In this document: piece by piece, positions 1-4,378 of the stretch
Layout: every line of letters begins with the position of its first letter
Position numbering within the stretch: the first letter of the stretch is position 1
From: Candidatus Saccharimonadia bacterium
GTDB taxonomy: Bacteria; Patescibacteriota; Saccharimonadia; Saccharimonadales; Saccharimonadaceae
DNA length: 5,515 nucleotides
Assembly (NCBI GenBank): GCA_023257055.1
Contig: JALRDG010000135.1
Span: 1 to 5,515 of the forward strand
Direction of reading: 5' to 3'
Notes under the pieces: model-generated
Seen by the model: the letters and a program-made list of their open reading frames with translations, nothing else
Databases searched by the model: none
Told to the model about the DNA's origin: nothing
Made by a program: the position numbers and the translations under genes

Positions 1-107
1 CGGATCAAAGCTTGTTGACAGCTCCCCGAGACTTATCGCAGTCTTCCACGTCCTTCGTCGGTAATATACGTCTAGGCATCCATTGTGTGCCCTTGAGTAC
101 CTTTTTA
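1..107 (-). rRNA. rrl: 23S ribosomal RNA, 5' end (partial)
   Basis: Read on the minus strand, the stretch contains GGATGCC, then GACGAAGGACGTG and CTGCGATAAG. These are the conserved landmarks of the first hundred bases of bacterial 23S rRNA (compare E. coli GGTGGATGCC, GATGAAGGACGTG, CTGCGATAAG). Placing GGATGCC at E. coli positions 26-32 puts the mature 5' end near base 107, give or take a few. The gene runs off the left edge. What is unusual is its setting: the nearest upstream genes are an FAD oxidoreductase and a promoter of its own, and the 16S gene lies about 4.9 kb upstream on the same strand. Confidence 0.93.
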
Positions 108-110
108 TGC

Positions 111-156
111 ATTGACTTAACTAGTAATTGCTACATAGCAACTACTTGCCGTCAAT
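111..156 (-). other. Stem-loop just 5' of mature 23S
   Basis: TAGCAACTACT (136-146) pairs with AGTAATTGCTA (123-133), 11 bp including one G-U, closed by an outer ATTGAC/GTCAAT pair of arms (111-116, 151-156). Its place, just ahead of the 23S 5' end, suggests a role in leader folding or processing. Confidence 0.5.
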
Positions 157-286
157 CTTTAAAAAAAATTTTCTTACATCATTCAAATTGTTAATTTGCC
201 TGCGCGTCTCTCACTATTGCTTGAGAGCACATTTCGATTCACCACCTCGGGTGTACCTTGTCTGCACTCAAGCTTTCCTAGATTAT

Positions 287-330
287 CACCTAGCCTCGCA
301 TATTGTCTAGGTGTTTTTGTTGTATTTTTT
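287..330 (+). terminator. Possible plus-strand terminator facing out of 23S
   Basis: CACCTAG (287-293) and CTAGGTG (307-313) form a 7-bp stem with a 13-base loop. It is followed on the plus strand by TTTTTGTTG and TTTTTT (314-330). No plus-strand gene is visible to its left, so it would only stop antisense transcription coming out of 23S. On the minus strand the same stem has no T tail. Confidence 0.35.
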
Positions 331-335
331 AGCGA

Positions 336-393
336 TATAAAAACCTCTTACGAGTGTAGATTTATTCGCTTCAATCACACATCGCCAGAGGTT
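336..393 (-). terminator. Attenuator-like hairpin in the 23S leader
   Basis: On the minus strand AACCTCT (387-393) pairs with AGAGGTT (342-348). Inside, after a 2x2 internal loop, CGA(T)GTGT pairs with ACACTCG with one bulged base, and the 3' arm runs into TTTTTATA. The shape is that of an intrinsic terminator, and it lies only about 25 bases after the predicted 23S start. If it works, 23S transcription would need antitermination; it may instead be only a leader or processing stem. Confidence 0.4.
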
Positions 394-422
394 CTTGTTG
401 AACATTCGCTTAACTGATACTT

Positions 423-451
423 ACTATATATGAGCTCGAAAACTTTTGCAA
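423..451 (-). promoter_or_regulatory. Promoter of the 23S rRNA gene
   Basis: Minus-strand -35 TTGCAA (446-451), a 17-base spacer, and -10 TATAGT (423-428). Transcription would start near 416, about 310 bases before the mature 23S end. It sits just after the stop codon of the FAD oxidoreductase (477), and I see no convincing terminator between the two, so some read-through is possible. Confidence 0.72.
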
Positions 452-476
452 GAGGTTTTCAGAAAAATCTTTCACG

Positions 477-1703
477 TTATGACAGCAGCCCTCGTATAAG
501 CCCCTGAGGCATTGAGAGTACCGCCGACGTACGATTCGTTCGAAACACAGACTCCCAGGCGTTTTTCGTCCCCGTGAGTTCATCGGCCAGTATCATTGCA
601 CCGACGGTCGCATTCGTCATCCCCCACTTACGTAAACCCGTAACTACATAGGTGTGCTTTGACCACGGATACAGCTTACCGACTAGCGGCAGCCTATCGT
701 AGGCAACAAAATCCCAGGTAGACCACTGGTATTCCGGCGCTTCCACGTCAAACCGCTCCTGGGCATATACAGCCAAGTTCTCATAATGTCCCTTTGCCGG
801 ACCGCTTTTACCGACAAAGTGTCCATCACCGCCCACTAGCAGCCACGGCTGATGATCGATTTCCATAGGCAGAATTGACCGCGTCGGATGATCAGCCGAT
901 ATATACATCCCGTTTAACATTGTCTGTAGCCTCCCGGCTACAATATACGACCGCGTTGGGTACTCTACCGCCGCGTACGCAACATGATCTTTCACCTTAT
1001 CAGGAGCATTCGTCGCTAGAATAACGTGCTTAGCCCTAATTGTATGACCATTCGCGATCACGCCAGTCGGCACGCCATCATGATATTGCGTGGCTTTTGT
1101 ATGTTCAAACACGGAACTGCCATCGCCCTGTATCGCTCGCGCTAATCCATCTAGGTACCGAAGCACATGAAATGTTCCCTGGTTTTCAAAGCGGACCGCA
1201 CCGGCAACCGGAAATGGCAGCCCTGTTTCCGTCAAAAATGATGCCGGCAGCCCGAGTCGCGCCGCCACCTCTGCCTCATCTTTTAACTGCTGCACGCGCT
1301 GCTGGTCCTCAGTAAATACATAGTTATCATCATTACGCCAGCCGCAGTCGATACGTTCTTGGGCAATTATTGTTTCAATCTGGGCAATTGCCGCCTGGTT
1401 TGCCTCTCCATACAGACGTGCGGTCACCTCGCCATGTTGTTTCATCAAATCCATATATGTTAGTGAGTGTTGTGATGTCACCTTGGCTGTAGTATAGCCC
1501 GTCACGCCGCTGCCGATCGTATGCTTTTCAAGTACCGCGACCGTAAGGCCCCGCCGCTTCAACATATACGCTGTTGTCAGTCCGGCTATCCCACCACCAA
1601 CAATAGCCACATCTACTTCCAGATTATCTGTTAGCGGTGGATATATAGTAGTTGTAGCTGTCGCCAGCCATAAAGACGAACCTTTGGAGGGATAATACGC
1701 CAT
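477..1703 (-). CDS. FAD-dependent oxidoreductase (DAO family) lacking the Rieske domain
   Basis: A 408-residue flavoprotein of the glycine oxidase/D-amino-acid oxidase fold. The N-terminal ADP-binding motif is at residues 32-41 (VAIVGGGIAG, with G36, G38, G41), and E59 ends the second strand as the likely ribose-binding acid. It is followed by GSGVTGYTTAKVTSQH (about 64-79), and near the C-terminus by KWGMTNATVGAMILADELTG, which holds the flavin-contact loop. This wording matches the family of B. subtilis YhfW, whose members usually carry a C-terminal Rieske [2Fe-2S] domain. Here the protein ends (LIRGLLS, TAA) where the linker to that domain would begin, and no CxH/CxxH motif is found downstream. 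The substrate is unknown. It is probably cytosolic; no signal peptide or membrane helix is seen. The ATG has no Shine-Dalgarno; a -10-like TATACT ends 6 bases before it, so the mRNA may be leaderless. Confidence 0.9.
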   Translation of the reverse strand: MAYYPSKGSSLWLATATTTIYPPLTDNLEVDVAIVGGGIAGLTTAYMLKRRGLTVAVLEKHTIGSGVTGYTTAKVTSQHSLTYMDLMKQHGEVTARLYGEANQAAIAQIETIIAQERIDCGWRNDDNYVFTEDQQRVQQLKDEAEVAARLGLPASFLTETGLPFPVAGAVRFENQGTFHVLRYLDGLARAIQGDGSSVFEHTKATQYHDGVPTGVIANGHTIRAKHVILATNAPDKVKDHVAYAAVEYPTRSYIVAGRLQTMLNGMYISADHPTRSILPMEIDHQPWLLVGGDGHFVGKSGPAKGHYENLAVYAQERFDVEAPEYQWSTWDFVAYDRLPLVGKLYPWSKHTYVVTGLRKWGMTNATVGAMILADELTGTKNAWESVFRTNRTSAVLSMPQGLIRGLLS

Positions 1704-1709
1704 AAATAC

Positions 1710-1741
1710 AGTATATATCGACGATCAAACGATCACTGCAA
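1710..1741 (-). promoter_or_regulatory. Promoter of the FAD oxidoreductase (leaderless)
   Basis: On the minus strand TATACT (1710-1715) or the overlapping TATATA (1712-1717) can serve as the -10, with TTGCAG (1736-1741) 18 bases upstream of the latter. Transcription would start at or within a few bases of the A of the ATG at 1703. The spacer contains a doubled ACGATCA (plus strand, about 1721-1735). Confidence 0.5.
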
Positions 1742-1767
1742 GAAATCTTACATGCCAAGATTTTTAT

Positions 1768-1820
1768 GCCATAAAGTAAAACCGCCTTTTCGTGCTCTGA
1801 TGAACACGAAAAGGCGGTTT
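1768..1820 (-). terminator. Intrinsic terminator after the 103-residue gene
   Basis: A perfect 16-bp stem (1779-1794 with 1805-1820) with a 10-base loop, starting 21 bases after the stop codon at 1842. On the minus strand it runs into TTTTACTTTAT. It is the strongest terminator in the window and separates the small gene from the FAD oxidoreductase gene. The plus strand also has a short T run, so it may work in both directions. Confidence 0.9.
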
Positions 1821-1841
1821 GTTGTCCGTCGACGGGAGAGT

Positions 1842-2153
1842 CTAATCGAAATATGAAAAGACTTGCATCTCCAAAACGGGTCGTGCACCCTCACGGTATA
1901 TGGCAACGTCCAGGAAGTCCGTTGACCCGTCCGGGTACGCGTTGCGCTTTGCCGTCCATTCCTCGACAATCATCGGAGCGCCATCGGCACGGGTAAAGCG
2001 TCCGATACGCAGGGCTGCCGAGTCGTAGCCGTAGCCGTCGAGCCAATAGCGTGTATCAGTCTCTTCAACCGACACCTGCAGATCTAAGGCCTTGAGCGTC
2101 TTCACGGCAGTATCGAAGGCTGTTTGCCCCTCGATACGATCTGTCCACGACAT
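1842..2153 (-). CDS. Hypothetical protein, 103 residues
   Basis: I do not recognise the family. The protein is soluble and acidic, with no signal peptide or membrane helix. An N-terminal stretch likely to be helical (residues 8-24, TAFDTAVKTLKALDL) is followed by segments that alternate like beta strands: VSVEETDTRYWLDG (27-40), AALRIGRF (46-53), PMIVEEWTAKR (60-70), DFLDVAIYRE (79-88), PVLEMQVFSYFD (92-103). That pattern suggests a small single-domain alpha-plus-beta fold. The start is supported by GGAG (2159-2162) five bases upstream and by a good promoter about 50 bases away. It is closed by a strong terminator, so it looks like a genuine single-gene transcript. Confidence 0.8.
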   Translation of the reverse strand: MSWTDRIEGQTAFDTAVKTLKALDLQVSVEETDTRYWLDGYGYDSAALRIGRFTRADGAPMIVEEWTAKRNAYPDGSTDFLDVAIYREGARPVLEMQVFSYFD

Positions 2154-2201
2154 GATGTCTCCGTTCTGTTGAGCAGCTCCGCCGATATAGCGGCCTACTT
2201 T

Positions 2202-2229
2202 ACTATAGTATTTTTACGACATTTGTCAA
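2202..2229 (-). promoter_or_regulatory. Promoter of the 103-residue gene
   Basis: Minus-strand -35 TTGACA (2224-2229), 16-base spacer, -10 TATAGT (2202-2207). The -35 box overlaps the TGA stop of the upstream HD gene (2226-2228). The leader is about 42 bases and holds a small GCCG/CGGC stem (2181-2194) and a GGAG ribosome site. Confidence 0.75.
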
Positions 2230-3002
2230 TATTCATCCGGCACAATCAGCCGCTGGCGCCCCCGCTCGAATTGCCGGCGAACGTACGCCTTTGCAGCCGG
2301 GGATAACATAGCTTGAATATCATCGTCCAGAAAACGAGCTTCAAGGATTGGCAGCACCTTGCCGTATTTTCGTCGAAAATGTTGATGCTTATGGCCCTGC
2401 CCTTCGATATCATGGATGACTCCGACGCCATTATCACACCAGTCGACGAGCTTCACCACCCAACCTTCAGGTGTCTGTACGGCTGTATGCACTTTATTGG
2501 CATATGCGGTCAGTTTGTCGATATAGCCAGTCGGCTGGTCTTCATCAGGCACGTTCGTCACGGCGGAAATTATGCGCGCAGCTCGTTCAGAAAACCGACC
2601 TCCAAGTACCCCCAAAGCCATTTGTTGCACCTCTCGTTCCGGCAGTGTATCAATCTTCTCTGCATCATCTGCATTAGCCGCCACTACTAGTTCAGCGGCA
2701 TGATCCTCTACACTGTCGTGTAATAGTGCGGCGATAATAACATCTGGGTCGTTCAAATCAAGATAAACGGCAATTCGCACAGCTGCTCGCGTAAGGTGGT
2801 ATATGTAGGGCATATTCTTATGTCGATCATCGGCATGCAGTTTCTCGGCGAGCGTCATGGCGTCAATCATCTGATAGACATACTCTTCATGCCAGCCCGC
2901 TGCCACCTCCAGAAGTGCATCTTTCAAAGCCGACAACTCCTGCGCCTTTATATTGAATTCTGGTCCCGGGTCGGAATAATTATCGATTCGCGGTCGTTCC
3001 AT
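2226..3002 (-). CDS. HD-domain alarmone hydrolase-like protein (stand-alone)
   Basis: A 258-residue protein with an HD metal-dependent phosphohydrolase domain like the hydrolase half of RelA/SpoT enzymes, which remove pyrophosphate from (p)ppGpp. The residues line up well with the known hydrolase set: R60 and H69 (R-x8-H, PYIYHLTRAA), H95-D96 with E99-D100 (LLHDSVED), and D187 with N191 (VKLVDWCDN, the counterpart of VKLADRLHN). The synthetase and the C-terminal TGS/ACT regions are absent. It is longer than MESH1-type hydrolases (about 180), with an extra 40 residues at each end. The activity is inferred; another nucleotide substrate is possible. A GGAAAG (3009-3014) lies six bases before the ATG. 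It appears to be transcribed alone, from a promoter at 3133-3161 with a long structured leader. Confidence 0.87.
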   Translation of the reverse strand: MERPRIDNYSDPGPEFNIKAQELSALKDALLEVAAGWHEEYVYQMIDAMTLAEKLHADDRHKNMPYIYHLTRAAVRIAVYLDLNDPDVIIAALLHDSVEDHAAELVVAANADDAEKIDTLPEREVQQMALGVLGGRFSERAARIISAVTNVPDEDQPTGYIDKLTAYANKVHTAVQTPEGWVVKLVDWCDNGVGVIHDIEGQGHKHQHFRRKYGKVLPILEARFLDDDIQAMLSPAAKAYVRRQFERGRQRLIVPDEY

Positions 3003-3042
3003 TAGTGTCTTTCCGCTTAGTGCTGCGATGTAAAATACGGCT

Positions 3043-3112
3043 CTACATACAGACTAAACTTTGGTTTGTTTAGTATATATGTAGCAACCGCATTGGACGA
3101 AGATTGCTCTTC
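3043..3112 (-). promoter_or_regulatory. Structured 5' leader of the HD gene: two hairpins
   Basis: The first hairpin is GAAGA-GCAA-TCTTC (3099-3112), five pairs with a GNRA loop. The second is a regular dyad: CTACATA (3043-3049), three bases, ACTAAAC (3053-3059), eight bases, GTTTAGT (3068-3074), three bases, TATGTAG (3078-3084). That gives two perfect 7-bp stems around a 3x3 internal loop. The Shine-Dalgarno context AGCGGAAAGA repeats AGCGGAAGA at the first hairpin. The dyad could be a leader RNA element or a protein-binding operator. Confidence 0.5.
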
Positions 3113-3132
3113 CGCTGACCTACTACATCTGC

Positions 3133-3161
3133 ATCGTATCAGCGAGCACGCAGTCCGTCAA
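3133..3161 (-). promoter_or_regulatory. Promoter of the HD alarmone hydrolase gene
   Basis: Minus-strand -35 TTGACG (3156-3161), 17-base spacer, -10 TACGAT (3133-3138). The start would be near 3126, giving a leader of about 124 bases. It begins six bases after the stop codon of the HAD gene (3167). Confidence 0.6.
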
Positions 3162-3166
3162 TAGTT

Positions 3167-3649
3167 TTACTTCCGAAGATACGCATCAATTGTCACAAGG
3201 TCGTCCAATGTGAGTCCAACAGACTTCTCCGGAATGATAACCAGCGGTTCATTCGCAGATTTTCTCAGTTGCTGCATAGCATCGTCATTAATCGCATCAT
3301 CGATCCACACCACCTGTTCGACGGGATGCAACTCTAAATCCTGCTGTATAACTGTTATTTTTGAGTCGCGGGCAATCGCTTTTTCATTTAAGGCACGTAT
3401 GGAGTGCAGTTCAGGCGACCGGATTTTTGACTTCATGAACGCCTCACCCCAGCTCGACGCTAAAACAATTTCAGCACCCAGTTTCCCTAGTCTATCTACA
3501 ACCGATTTACGCCACCACTCATAGGCATGCAGCTGCTCGATATCCGGATCGTTTTCCGGTGCTTGGGCAATGGGGTAAATCACTCCATCAAGATCGAGAT
3601 AGATTCTTCCCTGTGGACTGTGTTCATGCTTCATATGTGCTCTTATCAT
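3167..3649 (-). CDS. HAD-superfamily hydrolase, HAD_SAK-like
   Basis: A small cytosolic phosphatase-like protein of 160 residues from the first ATG, or 155 from M6. HAD motif I is IYLDLDGVIYP (D19 nucleophile, D21 acid/base), motif II is VLASSWGEAF (S65 or S66), and motif IV is VVWIDDAI (D117, D118 for magnesium). The motif III lysine is not certain (K75, K90 or K97). The compact layout, the SSW motif and the closing VGLTLDDL resemble the HAD domains grouped with Swiss Army Knife RNA-repair proteins. That likeness is from memory and is not proof of an RNA role. Start choice: the first ATG overlaps a -10-like TATGAT (3645-3650), while M6 at 3634 lies 10 bases after it, with AAGAG in between. 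I favour M6. The gene directly follows the tRNA-Ile terminator. Confidence 0.83.
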   Translation of the reverse strand: MIRAHMKHEHSPQGRIYLDLDGVIYPIAQAPENDPDIEQLHAYEWWRKSVVDRLGKLGAEIVLASSWGEAFMKSKIRSPELHSIRALNEKAIARDSKITVIQQDLELHPVEQVVWIDDAINDDAMQQLRKSANEPLVIIPEKSVGLTLDDLVTIDAYLRK

Positions 3650-3650
3650 A
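3645..3650 (-). promoter_or_regulatory. -10 box of the HAD gene
   Basis: Minus-strand TATGAT ends 10 bases before the M6 start codon at 3634, the same distance as in the GNAT gene. No good -35 is seen; the expected place falls in the T run of the upstream terminator. Transcription would start near 3638, leaving a leader of about four bases. Confidence 0.4.
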
Positions 3651-3667
3651 GCGTATTTTAGAAAACA

Positions 3668-3780
3668 AAAAACACCCTACGAATGGTGGGCGATGAGGGA
3701 CTCGAACCTCCGACCTCGTCATTATCAGTGACGCGCTCTAACCAGCTGAGCTAATCGCCCCCAATTCGTAGGGTGTTTTT
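3668..3780 (-). terminator. Terminator stem with tRNA-Ile in its loop
   Basis: 3668-3684 and 3764-3780 are perfect 17-base inverted repeats (ACACCCTACGAAT core with A5/T5 ends). Between them lies the whole tRNA-Ile. On the minus strand the 3' arm runs GTAGGGTG then TTTTTT, like an intrinsic terminator for the tRNA cluster, and the symmetry would let it work on the plus strand too. The tRNA's own CCA end touches the left arm by one base. Confidence 0.7.
3684..3760 (-). tRNA. ileT: tRNA-Ile (GAT)
   Basis: A full cloverleaf of 77 bases on the minus strand. The acceptor is GGGCGAT/ATCGCCC, the D-arm is GCTC/GAGC, the anticodon loop CTGATAA gives GAT (isoleucine), the T-loop is TTCGAGT, and CCA is encoded at 3684-3686. 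With tRNA-Ala it forms the pair usual in 16S-23S spacers. It is enclosed by a perfect 17-bp inverted repeat that looks like a terminator stem. Confidence 0.97.
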
Positions 3781-3793
3781 CTGAATCAATTCA

Positions 3794-3870
3794 TGGTGGG
3801 CGCTGAGGGGCTCGAACCCCCGACCCCCTCGGTGTAAACGAGGTGCTCTAGCCAACTGAGCTAAGCGCCC
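3794..3870 (-). tRNA. valT: tRNA-Val (TAC)
   Basis: A full 77-base cloverleaf on the minus strand. The acceptor is GGGCGCT/AGCGCCC, the anticodon loop TTTACAC gives TAC (valine), the T-arm is GGGGG/CCCCT-like with TTCGAGC, and CCA is encoded at 3794-3796. A short AATTCA/TGAATT repeat (3788-3793, 3876-3881) flanks it. It lies between tRNA-Ile and tRNA-Ala and is cotranscribed with them. A valine tRNA is less usual in an rRNA spacer than Ile and Ala. Confidence 0.97.
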
Positions 3871-3901
3871 ATGAGTGAATTATCTTTTTAAAAGATCGTC
3901 T

Positions 3902-3938
3902 TGGTGGAGTGTCCCAGGCTTTCGCCTGGTTCACCCCA
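3902..3938 (-). ncRNA. tRNA-Ala-like minihelix with encoded CCA
   Basis: On the minus strand these 37 bases fold as a 7-bp acceptor-like stem (TGGGGTG with CACTCCA), a 2x2 internal loop (AA/GA), a 6-bp stem (CCAGGC with GCCTGG) and a GAAA loop, followed directly by CCA (3902-3904). If A(3905) is taken as the discriminator, the third pair is G:U, the alanine identity pair, and the first four pairs equal those of the adjacent tRNA-Ala. The fifth pair differs by a compensatory change (C-G to U-A). It starts two bases after the CCA of tRNA-Ala. It is not a terminator, as no T run follows. It could be a functional small RNA, a processing element, or a remnant of a duplicated tRNA-Ala. Confidence 0.6.
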
Positions 3939-3940
3939 TA

Positions 3941-4017
3941 TGGTGGAGCGTCGGGGACTCGAACCCCGGACCCCCTGCTTGCAAAGCAGGTGCTCTAGCC
4001 AACTGAGCTAACGCCCC
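3941..4017 (-). tRNA. alaT: tRNA-Ala (TGC)
   Basis: A full 77-base cloverleaf on the minus strand. The acceptor is GGGGCGT/ACGCTCC with the G3:U70 identity pair of alanine tRNAs, the anticodon loop TTTGCAA gives TGC, the T-loop is TTCGAGT, and CCA is encoded at 3941-3943. It is first in the Ala-Val-Ile cluster, 13 bases after the predicted transcription start. Confidence 0.97.
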
Positions 4018-4036
4018 ATGCGTCAAGACTTTCTTT

Positions 4037-4065
4037 ATTTTAGCGTATACGCCCACCTATTTCAA
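4037..4065 (-). promoter_or_regulatory. Promoter of the tRNA Ala-Val-Ile cluster
   Basis: Minus-strand -35 TTGAAA (4060-4065), 17-base spacer, -10 TAAAAT (4037-4042), with a start near 4030. The spacer begins with a perfect 10-bp palindrome GCGTATACGC (4043-4052), a possible operator. The divergent membrane-protein promoter (-10 at 4069-4074) overlaps this region. Confidence 0.75.
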
Positions 4066-4068
4066 GTG

Positions 4069-4074
4069 TATAAT
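4069..4074 (+). promoter_or_regulatory. -10 box of the small membrane-protein gene
   Basis: A consensus TATAAT ends nine bases before the ATG at 4084, and TG sits directly ahead of it. The start would fall at 4081-4082. The GAGGG (4075-4079) that looks like a ribosome site would then lie upstream of the transcript, so either the mRNA is nearly leaderless or another promoter is used. No good -35 is seen. Confidence 0.5.
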
Positions 4075-4083
4075 GAGGGTATT

Positions 4084-4317
4084 ATGAATTACGAATTTAG
4101 CTGGGGATGGTTTCTAGTGGGCATCATCATCCTTGTGCTCGGTGGCCTACTGACACGATATTACCAATGGACAGCAGACAATTTTGGCGGCGGCGTCGGT
4201 AGCTACGAAAAATACAAACTTTATGGACTCATCGGCTGTGCAATCGGCTTCTTAGTTATGATTAACCTTCACACAACGATTCTACGAGCCGCTCTGGATG
4301 CTATTTTTCCGGGCTAA
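4084..4317 (+). CDS. Small two-helix membrane protein, 77 residues
   Basis: The only plus-strand gene. Two hydrophobic helices are clear: about residues 7-24 (WGWFLVGIIILVLGGLL) and 46-61 (LYGLIGCAIGFLVMIN). They are joined by a polar, glycine-rich loop, RYYQWTADNFGGGVGSYEKYK, at about 25-45. Both ends are short, so it is an integral inner-membrane protein with a hairpin topology. The function is unknown. From memory, similar short proteins with ADNF and GVGSY motifs occur in Saccharibacteria, but I cannot check this. The ATG at 4084 is chosen over the frame's earlier ATG at 4018, which lies at the tRNA-Ala 5' edge and would put charged residues ahead of the first helix. It diverges from the tRNA cluster and converges on the GNAT gene. 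Confidence 0.8.
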   Translation: MNYEFSWGWFLVGIIILVLGGLLTRYYQWTADNFGGGVGSYEKYKLYGLIGCAIGFLVMINLHTTILRAALDAIFPG

Positions 4318-4345
4318 ACATAAAGACACTTACCGTAAACAATAT

Positions 4346-4378
4346 AGCGTCGCAGTATCATGTGGCGCTTTATTTTAT
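4346..4378 (+). terminator. Terminator after the membrane-protein gene
   Basis: A 9-bp stem with two G-U pairs (AGCGTCGCA 4346-4354 with TGTGGCGCT 4361-4369), six-base loop, then TTATTTTAT on the plus strand. It abuts the stop codon of the convergent GNAT gene (4370-4372), so one hairpin may serve both; the minus-strand tail is weaker. Confidence 0.6.

Larger units (their letters stand above)
108..416 (-). other. 23S rRNA leader region (no protein gene)
   Basis: This stretch lies between the predicted transcription start near 416 and the 23S 5' end. I see no protein gene; the short open frames on the plus strand have no ribosome site and run into 23S. On the minus strand it holds several stem-loops. 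One is a 7+7 bp hairpin at 342-393 followed by a T5 run. Others are CACCTAG/CTAGGTG at 287-313, CTCTCA/TGAGAG around 209-227, and an 11-bp stem at 123-146 inside an ATTGAC/GTCAAT closing stem at 111-156, next to the mature 23S end. A boxA-like TGCTCTCAAGCA lies at 218-229 (9 of 12 matches to E. coli TGCTCTTTAACA). Confidence 0.7.

Noticed and set aside
12..417. Short plus-strand open frames at the left end
   Set aside because: They overlap 23S rRNA and its leader, have no ribosome site, and their translations look random.
1040..1315. A 91-codon plus-strand frame inside the FAD oxidoreductase
   Set aside because: It is antisense to a clear protein family member and has no start signals.
2313..2690. 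A 125-codon plus-strand frame inside the HD gene
   Set aside because: It is the opposite-strand shadow of a gene with all catalytic residues of the HD family.
3210..3524. A 104-codon plus-strand frame inside the HAD gene
   Set aside because: It is antisense to HAD motifs I, II and IV; its serine- and cysteine-rich translation is typical of a shadow.
3883..3897. ATCTTTTTAAAAGAT palindrome between the tRNA-Val and minihelix
   Set aside because: It is A/T-only in the centre with no loop or GC clamp; it is probably spacer, and was not called as an operator.
3902..3938. Reading the CCA-ended hairpin as a tmRNA or a plain terminator
   Set aside because: There is no room for a tmRNA coding part, and no T run follows the hairpin.
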